Part shown: positions 50,374-58,234 of the stretch, in pieces
How the letters are laid out: every line of letters starts with the position of its first letter
How positions within the stretch are numbered: position 1 is the first letter of the stretch
Assembly (NCBI GenBank): GCA_963803495.1
Contig: CAWDMP010000002.1
Location: forward strand, 682,001-746,000
Reading direction: 5' to 3'
From: Persicitalea sp963803495
Lineage (GTDB): Bacteria > Bacteroidota > Bacteroidia > Cytophagales > Spirosomataceae
Length of the DNA: 64,000 bases
Made by a program: the position numbers and the translations under genes
The notes under the pieces: generated by a model
The model's database searches: none
Seen by the model: the letters and a program-made list of their open reading frames with translations, nothing else
Told to the model about the DNA's origin: nothing

Positions 50374-52286
50374 TCAGGGTACCGGGTTGAGCAACCCGAG
50401 CCGGTCGAGGACGGCCTCGAAGCGCGGGTCGCCGTGCAGAAAACGGAAGATCGGCGAGACTTTCAGGTAGAAGGGAGCGGTACCTCGCTCGGCCCCCAGG
50501 CGAAGGTACTTCAGGCAGTTCTCCTTGTCTTCCAATCCGGCGTAAACTATGGCTCACAGGTGGTAGGTGTTGGGCCCCTCCGGTAATGACGAAAGATAGT
50601 TTTGGGCTGATTTGCGCTGCCCCAGCCGCGCCCGGCAGAACTGGATAGAAGCATCGTTGATAGGAATCGCCGGGGCCAGCGAGTCGGCGCGCATCAGTTC
50701 CGACAATCCACGGCGGTAATCATTCTGATTGAGGTGGTGATATCCTTTGACGAAATAGTAGTTGTAAAAACTACTCAGCGGCAGCGCGTACTCTGCAAAT
50801 AGTCGGTCGGCCTCAGCGTAGTGGCCCGCGTAGGAGTAGTTGCTGATATGTCCGGCGAGGATTGTGGGGAACAGCGGGTCGAGGGCCACCGCCCGGTTGC
50901 TGTTCTGGATGGCTTCGTCGAAACGGCCCAGCGCCCGGAGTGTGATGCTGTACCAGTAGTTGATCAGCGCATCGTTAGGCATGTGGGAGAGCGCAATCCG
51001 GTAGGTCGTGATGGCTTGTTCCCACTGGTTGAGCTGGCTTGTAGTTGTTGGCCAGCGTCGCGTACGCTAGCCCGTTTTCGCCGTCGAGTCGAATGGCGGC
51101 CAGAGCGTTGCGCTCCGAAAGTCGGATGCCCTGCCGCATATTCATGAAATCGCCACTGGCCAGCAGAAAGTAAGTCGATGCTTTTTGCGGCGTATGCATC
51201 GGCAAAATTCGAATCCAGCGCAATGGCGCGATCGAAACGTTTGATGCCCGGCCAGTAGCTTTTGTTTGGTCCGACTCAGCAGCAATTGCTTGCCCAGTAG
51301 GTACTCGTGGTAGGCATCGGAATTTTGGGTTGGTAGCCGGTCCAGCTTGCGCGACTCCGAATCAGTCAGTATTGGTCGAGTTGTCGCGTCACGCGCCGAG
51401 CGACGGTGTTCATGAAGGCAAGGAGTTCCTGATCCTGTCCCTCGAAATTCTCCGCCCAAAGCGTGCGGTCCTCGGCGGCGACGATCAATTCTATATTTAC
51501 CCTTGTCTTTTCGGCTACCTTCGCCACGGTACCTACCAGGATGTAGGCCACGTCGAGTTCGGCGGCGATTTGGGGTACTTTCTTTCGTGAATTCTTGAAA
51601 AGCTCCGAAGAAGTCCGGGAAATCACTTTGAGGTTTTCGACCCCCGCCAGCGAGGCGTGGACCTGGCCCGTGAGCCCGTCGGCCAGCGTGGCTACGCGCG
51701 CATCGCCCTGGCTACGGAAGGGCAGTATCGCCACCGAATTACTAAAGTCGCCGCTGGCTGGCGTACCGGTGGAAGCATCTCTAAAAAAAACAAAGTACCC
51801 TCCTACGCTCAGCAACAGCGCCCCAATGGCCCAAATCAGGGGGCGATAGCGTGAGTAGACTCGGGCCGGATAGCCTGTCGGGGAAGAAACGTCGTCGGCG
51901 TCAGGGTCGTCCTGATCGACATCTTCGGCTGCATTGGGTTGGGACTTGCGGAACTCGGTGGGACTTTGCCCAAATTCCTGCCTGAAGTACTTGGTAAAAT
52001 TCTGCGGGCTGCTGAAGCCCACCCTATCGCTGACCTCGGCTATGCGGTAGCCCGCACCTTCCAGCAGCTCGCGGCCGTGCTGCAAGCGACGCTGCCTGAT
52101 GTACAAAGAGGGCGAGGTACCCGCATTTTCCTTGACCAAACGGAACAGCTGCGAACGGCTTACGCCCAAGTCCTCACAGAAGTTCTTGATAGCGTAGGCT
52201 GAGTTGCCAAGATTGTGGTCGATCAGGGCATTGAACTTGTCGAAGGCTGTTTCCTCACCGCGCGTCGAAACGTTTTCTTTCTCCAT
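50374..52286 (-). pseudogene. Disrupted AraC-type regulator with adenylate-cyclase-like/TPR C-terminus
   Basis: The gene starts at the ATG at 52286 (MEKENVSTRGEETAFDKFN). An intact HTH AraC domain (about residues 15-120, VSRSQLFRLVKENAGTSPSLYI...GFSSPQNFTKYFRQEFGQSP), a membrane helix (about 150-170) and an FlgO-like domain (SVAILPFRSQGDARVATLADGL...DVAYILVGTVAK) run to a stop at 51366. Homologous TPR sequence continues in other frames: shifts near 51370, 51230, 51165 and 51040, then an in-frame TGA at 50554-50556 and 59 more codons to a stop at 50374. Four frameshifts and a nonsense codon mean the full-length product is not made. The N-terminal 307-residue DNA-binding part could still be. 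Confidence 0.85.
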
Positions 52287-52436
52287 AAAAACCTCTGTAC
52301 TTGCTATCTTCCATGGTTGAGCACGCCCAGATCCAAATAGGGTACCAAATAGGGCAGCAACAATAATACCATAAAACGGTTTCATCTCCAACTCATGCGT
52401 CCGGTCGAATGTGCTGGAAATTTTGAAGCACGACAA

Positions 52437-52482
52437 TAAAAAAACGGGGAACGGCCACGCAGCCACTCCCCATTTCTATTCA
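52437..52482 (-). terminator. Rho-independent terminator downstream of the secreted-protein gene
   Basis: On the reverse strand a stem built on GGGGAGTGGC/GCCGTTCCCC is followed by a run of seven T. It lies about 60 bp after the stop codon at 52537 and separates the secreted group from the AraC pseudogene. Confidence 0.75.
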
Positions 52483-52536
52483 AAAATCAACTCTTGACTT
52501 ACCGCATATCCATTTTCGCGAGCTCGTAGGCTTGGT

Positions 52537-53646
52537 TCAATCTACGGGTTCGAACAGCCAGCTGGCATCCTGGCGGTATATCTTATTATTGCGGGCATTG
52601 GCATCGGCTTTGGTCACCTTCAACCCATAACCCTCATGCCGCAAAAACCAGCCTCCGTTTTCGGGATACCCGGCGGTTTCGAGCGAAATAAAGTTCATCC
52701 CACCGGCCTCCTTCTCCTCAGGGGTGCGAACGTAGAAATGCCCTCTGCCACTGGCCGGAGTACCGGGGTAGAGCGTCACGTTCTTGTCGTTCCCTACTTG
52801 TAAGTACAGGTTGGGAACGGGAGAATTGGCCAGTTTGAGCATGATAATACCCTTTTCCTTATCGACATCGACCCTTTCGAACTCCATGACGGTGGCGTTT
52901 TTGGGATTGACGATTTTCCCCTCATAGTAAGCCTTGTTGCCGTCGCCGGCGTTTTTCTTTTGGGCTGCTTTATCAAACCCCATCCAGTGGTCACTTCCTT
53001 TCTCGACCCGGTTGCCACTGATGGAGTAAGCATGCAGGCGGAACTTGGTGGGCAGAACAGCCGGAAGTACCTCCTGGCTATTCACTTTGATGCGGACACC
53101 CATGATGCTGTTCTTGGTGCATTGATTGTACTGCACGATCACGATTCGGTTTTCTTCCCCCTTGACCAGTTGATCTTTTAGATCTACTTCCTGGTACTTC
53201 GAAGCATTCCCGATCAGATCGGAGCCTTGCTGGAAACTTCCATTTTTATGGCTGCTATTGAAAAAGTAGATGCGGGCGCCGTCGTCCGCTCTGTCGTAGG
53301 AGACCGTAAAAGTTTTCAAATCCACATTTTTCGGTATAAAAACCGATGTCTGGAAATAGGTAAAGTCAAGCTGCTGGGCGCATTTTTTTACGTTTTCCCC
53401 CAAGTCAGGATAATTTAGCGTACCGTCGCTTTTCGTCTTGGCCGTTTCCCACTTAGGATCTGTTTTTGCCGGGATTTGCGCCATACCGAAGGCCGCAATC
53501 CTGGCGGCCATATCGGGGGTTTTGAACTCGATTACGCCCTCGTTGCCTTCGTGAATTTTCCAGGCACCTACCTGCACTTGGGCAAAGGCCGGGCTGAAGC
53601 AGATGACTGCCACCAGCATTTTAATCATAGTGTATAAAATCTTCAT
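52537..53646 (-). CDS. Secreted protein of unknown function, probable beta-trefoil C-terminus
   Basis: This 369-residue protein starts at the ATG at 53646, with a signal peptide (MKILYTMIKMLVAVICFSPAFAQ). The first half (about 25-180) looks like a beta-sandwich similar to jelly-roll domains used for ligand binding (TVSYDRADDGARIYFFN). The second half (about 195-365) has the beta-trefoil rhythm of ricin/AbfB-like lectins: LHAYSISGNRVEKGSDHWMG, LYLQVGNDKNVTLYPG, HFYVRTPEEKEAGGMNFISLETAGYPENGGWFLRHEGYGLKVTKAD. Family not firmly recognised. Its upstream region shares a 39-bp element with the CAP-like gene, so the two are probably co-regulated. Confidence 0.7.
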   Translation of the reverse strand: MKILYTMIKMLVAVICFSPAFAQVQVGAWKIHEGNEGVIEFKTPDMAARIAAFGMAQIPAKTDPKWETAKTKSDGTLNYPDLGENVKKCAQQLDFTYFQTSVFIPKNVDLKTFTVSYDRADDGARIYFFNSSHKNGSFQQGSDLIGNASKYQEVDLKDQLVKGEENRIVIVQYNQCTKNSIMGVRIKVNSQEVLPAVLPTKFRLHAYSISGNRVEKGSDHWMGFDKAAQKKNAGDGNKAYYEGKIVNPKNATVMEFERVDVDKEKGIIMLKLANSPVPNLYLQVGNDKNVTLYPGTPASGRGHFYVRTPEEKEAGGMNFISLETAGYPENGGWFLRHEGYGLKVTKADANARNNKIYRQDASWLFEPVD

Positions 53647-53666
53647 GTATGTATAGTATGGTTGGT

Positions 53667-53705
53667 TGCCTACTCTGACGCGCATTTTCGGCGGCCTGCG
53701 TTTTT
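53667..53705 (-). promoter_or_regulatory. Conserved 39-bp upstream element, copy 1
   Basis: This stretch matches 58071-58109 at 35 of 39 positions, in the same orientation and at nearly the same distance (20 versus 24 bp) upstream of a start codon. It precedes the secreted-protein gene. The core reads tgcctactctga on the forward strand, with attttcggcg further on. Confidence 0.7.
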
Positions 53706-54234
53706 AGTATGCTATCTCCACCAGACGTAGTCCCCTATCCGTGTGCTGGAAAACGCCCTTTTGGCCACCGGCCAGGGAATCGCACGAAGTGGCGCCCGTG
53801 CTTATGGGCACACGCCCGAAGTACAGACAGTTGTTGCCATCCGACTCCACAAGACGATAGTCGTCGACCACCAGAGGCAGTTCAAACCGAAGATCGGCAG
53901 CTACCTTTTTCTTGCTTATCCGTTTTTTGAGTCTATAACTGAAAGAAGAGCCGTCGGCCATGGGCTGCTCGATTTTTACTTTTTCTACCACGATTTCGTA
54001 TTCGTACCCCCATTCGTACGCAAACCCTTCGATCTGGTCGTAGAAGTACTCGGCCTCGCCCCCGTTTTTGCTAACCAAGTAGCACAACTGAACGCCTTCG
54101 CCCTGGCAGGGTACCCGGTAGTGCGTAATTTTCCACCGCAAATCCTCTGATGAATGGGACGTTTGGTTGGCGCATCCTGTCAATGACATTAATGCGAGGG
54201 TGGAAAAAAGAGCGTGGATCAGGTGTCCTATCAT
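53704..54234 (-). CDS. Putative lipoprotein of unknown function
   Basis: This 176-residue protein begins MIGHLIHALFSTLALMSLTGCANQ. The LTGC sequence is a good lipobox, so it is a lipoprotein. The rest (RWKITHYRVPCQGEGVQLCYLVSKNG, FYDQIEGFAYEWGYEYEIVVEKVKI, SYRLKKRISKKKVAADLRFELPLV) is a mixed-beta domain reminiscent of the DUF4377-type domain found in Bacteroidota and heat-shock HslJ-associated lipoproteins. That match is moderate. It lies between the astacin gene and the secreted-protein gene on the same strand. Confidence 0.7.
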   Translation of the reverse strand: MIGHLIHALFSTLALMSLTGCANQTSHSSEDLRWKITHYRVPCQGEGVQLCYLVSKNGGEAEYFYDQIEGFAYEWGYEYEIVVEKVKIEQPMADGSSFSYRLKKRISKKKVAADLRFELPLVVDDYRLVESDGNNCLYFGRVPISTGATSCDSLAGGQKGVFQHTDRGLRLVEIAY

Positions 54235-54266
54235 GTTGATTTGATTTAGTAGTGCAATGAATGTCT

Positions 54267-54305
54267 ACGACTTACCCCAATTTGCCGGGGCACTGGGTGA
54301 GTCGT
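54267..54305 (-). terminator. Possible hairpin after the astacin gene
   Basis: Arms acgactYaccc and the complementary gggtRagtcgt, with an inner cccc/gggg pairing, give a long imperfect stem 62 bp beyond the astacin stop on the reverse strand. There is no T-run, so a processing or attenuation role is equally possible. Confidence 0.35.
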
Positions 54306-54366
54306 TGGTTATGCATTTCAAATACCTACTATCTTACAGATTTGCCAGGTGTTATTAGCCTAAGAT

Positions 54367-56442
54367 CTAGCGTCTTCTGCCTGTGTACGGTTTCCCAAAA
54401 ACCTCTACTTCTGTCAAGCTAAGCGGAGTCATTTCTACCCCCTCCTTCTGAAGTGAAATCCTTATTTTGCGAGCATTTCTGTTGATAGGTATCGCAAAAC
54501 TAATCTTATCAGCTTCCCACCTATATGGGCCCAATGACTCTACTCTCCCACTGGCATCATCTCTGCCGAAGACGTCAGAATCGAAACCAGGGTTGTCCGG
54601 GGCCAGTGGTTCGGTATAGGGTCGTGTGTGAATTTCCTCAGCTCCTGTGGTCACATAGAAACTCCGGCCTGCCAAATTCGGTGCCTCAGAACTGTTCCAG
54701 ATTACGATATGATCTACTTCGGCAACTTGACCTAAATCTATTTGCCACGCAGGCGTGAGACTGGGCGGGGTTTTGCTTACGGAATTATTAGGGCCTTCTG
54801 AGTAGGCGCTGTTTTTGTTTCCGTCTACTGCTTTCTGGGAATTACTAAATTGGGTATTATCTCCATACGATTGCCAAGTCTTAGCGGTTGGTAGCAAGGC
54901 TAGATTGTCGAGTTGCGTGGCGCTGGGGGTGAATGCAGGAATTGGAACTGCTTTTTTGCCATCACTTATCGGGGTCGCTCCAGTACCAGTTGGGCGTGTT
55001 CGACCTGGATTGGTCGTGGCAGTGCCGGTTGGGCGCGTTCGCATTGATGGATTTGGTTCAGTGCTAGTCGGGCGCGTACGCATCGACGGATTCGGTTCAG
55101 TGCTAGTCGGGCGCGTGGGGGTTGGGTTGGTCGTGGTAGTAGCTACCGTTGGTGGCGGATTCCCAGTATTGGAAGCAACTAAGCCAGCACCAGCGGGCTT
55201 GCATGAACCTGGTACGTAGAGCGTACTTACGGCTGCAATATCCCCGGCGCTCAAACCAGCGCGTTGTCCCATGACCATAATTTCATTGCCTCGGTCATTT
55301 TTTAGGTCGATGGTATTGCGGCCATTCTTGGAAAAAGCCTTGGCGGGGTAATGCATGATCGAGGTAAAATCGTAGGTACCTATGTTGGATTCCTTGCCCT
55401 GCTTCTTGAAGTTGTGTTCTTTACCTGCCTGGATATTCCCGGAATTAATCGTGACGTAGGTATCGCGATCTCCCCGACTTTGGGCATGGTAGAACCCGGC
55501 AGCATGCAAGATCTCGTGCGCCACAGTACCCATCGAGGCTTTATCGATCGAGATTTCCTGACTACCCCCTTTCCAACTTTTACCCAGGGTCGACCAGTTT
55601 CCGCTTTTGGATACAAACTCAACGTAGTCTTTTTCATTCGTGCGAGGTACTACACAAAGGTTTGTTTTGTCATGTACTTCTTTGATCCCTGCCAAGATAA
55701 GGTCTCGCTTAGGGTGTCGAGCCGAAAGGACGTAGGGGATAGTAGAGTTGGGCCACCGTCGGGATTGATCGTTAGTGGAGGATGCGTCGTTGGATGGTGT
55801 GCCCTTACCACTGAAATCTCCAACGTCTCCCAGTACCATGTCGCTTTGGTAAATCACTTTTCCGTCGTCGGCAATCTCTACCTCGACATTCTGGGCATTT
55901 TTGGAAAAAGGCAGCACAATGTTTAGCTGTCTTTTTACCGTTGGGCCCGTGTAGCCTTCCACCGGCAGGGACTCAGTGGCCGAGGCCATGGCAGCATCCG
56001 TGTTGATTTTACCGGCTGCATTGCTCCACACTCTCCTGTTGGCAGCGGTGTACAGGCCAAGGGTACCATCGTCTTCCAGGGCGGCGCGTACCGGTTTCCA
56101 ATCACTGGTCCCGTACTTGGGATCGAAGTACGCCATGGTTTCGGTCGACCAGGCGGCCTGGTTGTTGCGGTCATTGACCACCAGGTTGCCGTCCACTTGC
56201 ATAGTCAAATAACTACCACTGCCTTTGGTGACCATGCTGCACCACACGAACCTGTCGCTGCTGGTGTAGATGCACAGGTTGCCATCGGCTTGCATGGCCA
56301 GGTAGTGGGTTTTATTGGGGGAATAAATGCGTTGGCCCTCCGTGAGCTTGCCCCCGACTGCAATAGTGCTGGCACCCGACTGGGCAATGGCCGAGTGGCC
56401 AAGGATTAGCACGAGAAAAACAGAGGTAAGAAGATTTTTCAT
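54367..56442 (-). CDS. Secreted astacin-like metalloprotease with lectin and discoidin domains
   Basis: This 691-residue protein has a signal peptide (MKNLLTSVFLVLILGHSAIAQ). Residues about 25-140 are a bulb-type mannose-lectin domain with repeated 'QaDGNL.iy' motifs (MQADGNLCIY, MQVDGNLVV). The M12A domain (about 215-420) carries the full zinc motif VAHEILHAAGFYHAQSRGDRD and the Met-turn SIMHYPAKAFS. A Pro/Thr linker with repeats of TRPTSTEPNPSMR follows, then a C-terminal F5/8-type discoidin domain (NLALLPTAKTWQS...WQIDLGQVAEVDHIVIWN). It should digest proteins outside the cell while tethered to glycans. The next gene upstream is the disrupted CAP/discoidin gene, with only 24 bp between. 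Confidence 0.93.
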   Translation of the reverse strand: MKNLLTSVFLVLILGHSAIAQSGASTIAVGGKLTEGQRIYSPNKTHYLAMQADGNLCIYTSSDRFVWCSMVTKGSGSYLTMQVDGNLVVNDRNNQAAWSTETMAYFDPKYGTSDWKPVRAALEDDGTLGLYTAANRRVWSNAAGKINTDAAMASATESLPVEGYTGPTVKRQLNIVLPFSKNAQNVEVEIADDGKVIYQSDMVLGDVGDFSGKGTPSNDASSTNDQSRRWPNSTIPYVLSARHPKRDLILAGIKEVHDKTNLCVVPRTNEKDYVEFVSKSGNWSTLGKSWKGGSQEISIDKASMGTVAHEILHAAGFYHAQSRGDRDTYVTINSGNIQAGKEHNFKKQGKESNIGTYDFTSIMHYPAKAFSKNGRNTIDLKNDRGNEIMVMGQRAGLSAGDIAAVSTLYVPGSCKPAGAGLVASNTGNPPPTVATTTTNPTPTRPTSTEPNPSMRTRPTSTEPNPSMRTRPTGTATTNPGRTRPTGTGATPISDGKKAVPIPAFTPSATQLDNLALLPTAKTWQSYGDNTQFSNSQKAVDGNKNSAYSEGPNNSVSKTPPSLTPAWQIDLGQVAEVDHIVIWNSSEAPNLAGRSFYVTTGAEEIHTRPYTEPLAPDNPGFDSDVFGRDDASGRVESLGPYRWEADKISFAIPINRNARKIRISLQKEGVEMTPLSLTEVEVFGKPYTGRRR

Positions 56443-56466
56443 AAATGGTTTGTTACAGTGTGAAAT

Positions 56467-58046
56467 TTACTTGGCCGGGGACCACTTCATAGGCTGCCCG
56501 TCGTATTTCAGCCGGATGCCATTTTTGACCGTAGCCACAAGCTGGTTTCCAACGCACTCCAATTTCATGGCGCCGTACCCGATCTTGGTACCACCGTCGT
56601 AGATGTCGGCTAGTTTGTCGAGGAGATATGTTTTGCCGCCACATACCGACCGGGAAACCTCAGCAGCCGGGGCCGGCGACCATTTCATGGGTTGTCCGTC
56701 GTATTTCAGCCGGTGCCATCTCTGACCGTAGCCACGAGTTGGTTTCCAACGCACTCTAATTTTGTAGCCCCGTATCCGATTTTGGTGCCGCCGTCGTAGA
56801 TGTCGGCTGATTTGTCAAGGATGTAGGTTTTGCCGCCGCATACCGTCCGGGAAACCTCACCATCCGTTTTCTCGGCTGGGGTAGAAAAGGGATCAGCTTG
56901 TGGTGCTGCCTGCTTGGTAGAGGCAGTCGTTGGGTTACTGGACGCAGAAAAAGGATCGGCGGCTTTGCCGAATACCTGCACTTCGGCCAGGGCGATTCCT
57001 CCGCCACCGGCAATGCGCACGTACCGGCCCCGGCGATTGACCGCCACGGCGTAGTTGGTCATGGAAGGCTTCCACGGACTCAGGGGACCAAACTTGCCCC
57101 CATTGCCTGACACTTCATTGGTGTTGGTAATGGGAGACTCAGACACCAGCAGGGTAAAATTCTGTAGTCGGTCCCAACAGCAGTCTGTTCGGTTCCAGAT
57201 CACCACCCGGTCTATGTCGTACGCGGCTCCCAGATCCACTTCCCACCAGTCTGATTGGTGGCCACTGGTGGCCGCAACGCTCATCAGGTCGCCCTTGGTC
57301 ACGCCGTCGACGGCCTTGCCGGCACCATAACCCTTGCCGGGTTGGTACTCTGACGACTGTCGGGCCGGTTTGCCAAACGCCAGGTTATCCTTATTGGCTT
57401 TCTGCATGGCCTCCGGATCGGCAACGAAACTCCATAGCGCGGTGAAATACCACGTATCCCCGCTTTTGGCCACACCATACCCGACCGTGTTGACCGGGAC
57501 ATTCTTTCCGTCAGGCGTAGTATCCAAATTCCAGGTAGGCCGGTAGTGAGTTTCTGATTTCATCCAGCCGATGGGGTATTCAGATAATCCTGCCGACCGG
57601 CGCAGGCCTCTGGTTTTGGATGGTCTTCTAAGTACTTGTTCACTCTTGCACTATAATCACGGTAGTTGGCATTGTCGTGCGTGACCTTTTTAATGGACGC
57701 TTGATACTCGGCCTGTTCTTGGGCCATTTTATTCAGATCTTCGTTGATCGTTAAAGGATCCAGAGCCAGCGGGGAGTTGCAAGGCGGTTTGGCTTCCCTG
57801 CTGTTTTCGGTAGTTTGTGTTCAATCTGGCTTCATTGTTTATCGCTAGCATGGTGGCCCTGACTTTGTCCAGTTCGGCTTTCGTCAGGCTCGACTTGCTA
57901 CTCAGATTCTTCAGGTAGTTCAGGTTGACCTGATCATGAAGCTGGGCGGTCACCTCGACCGAACAGAGGAGCGTGACGATGTACTAGTAGGAAGAGGGAG
58001 ATGGATTAAGTGTGTTTTGGCAAGCTGGTAGATGTATTGCTTTCAT
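56467..58046 (-). pseudogene. Disrupted CAP-domain protein with discoidin domain and C-terminal repeats
   Basis: The coding content is clear but broken. From an ATG at 58046 an in-frame TAG lies at codon 21. The frame then shifts near 57790 and again near 57590, between the CAP helix part (LNKMAQEQAEYQASIKKVTHDNANYRDYSARVNKYLED) and the CAP strand part (GWMKSETHYRPTWN...VGYGVAKSGDTWYFTALWSF). A discoidin domain (NLAFGKPARQSSEYQPG...WWEVDLGAAYDIDRVVIWN) follows intact. Two tandem 55-residue repeats with VCGGKTY.LDK.ADIYDGGTKIGYGA end the protein, but a 1-bp deletion near 56712 separates them. CAP proteins are secreted, often lipid-binding or lytic. If not sequencing error, it is a decaying gene. 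Confidence 0.8.
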
Positions 58047-58070
58047 AGTGTGTGATGTGTTTGTTCTCGC

Positions 58071-58109
58071 TGCCTACTCTGAGGCGAATTTTCGGCGACC
58101 AGCGTTTTT
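58071..58109 (-). promoter_or_regulatory. Conserved 39-bp upstream element, copy 2
   Basis: Matches 53667-53705 at 35 of 39 positions. It lies 24 bp upstream of the ATG of the disrupted CAP gene on the reverse strand. The common context suggests a shared promoter or regulator-binding region. Confidence 0.7.
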
Positions 58110-58145
58110 CAGTACCCGCAAAGTTGGGACATTCGGACACGCAAA

Positions 58146-58175
58146 ATCCGTCAACTTTGCCGCATAATCCGTCAA
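58146..58175. promoter_or_regulatory. Direct repeat of atccgtcaa with 21-bp spacing
   Basis: Perfect 9-bp copies at 58146-58154 and 58167-58175 are 21 bp apart. They lie between the CAP gene and the AraC hybrid sensor, about 100-130 bp upstream of the CAP gene start and 60-90 bp beyond the sensor stop. GTCAA half-sites at 21-bp spacing also occur at 50276-50308. They are plausible binding sites for the adjacent AraC-type hybrid sensor. Confidence 0.6.
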
Positions 58176-58234
58176 AGTTGACCTGGAACAGCCTCAGAAG
58201 AGCATTAATTTAGAGAAAAGCAAGTGGTAATCGT

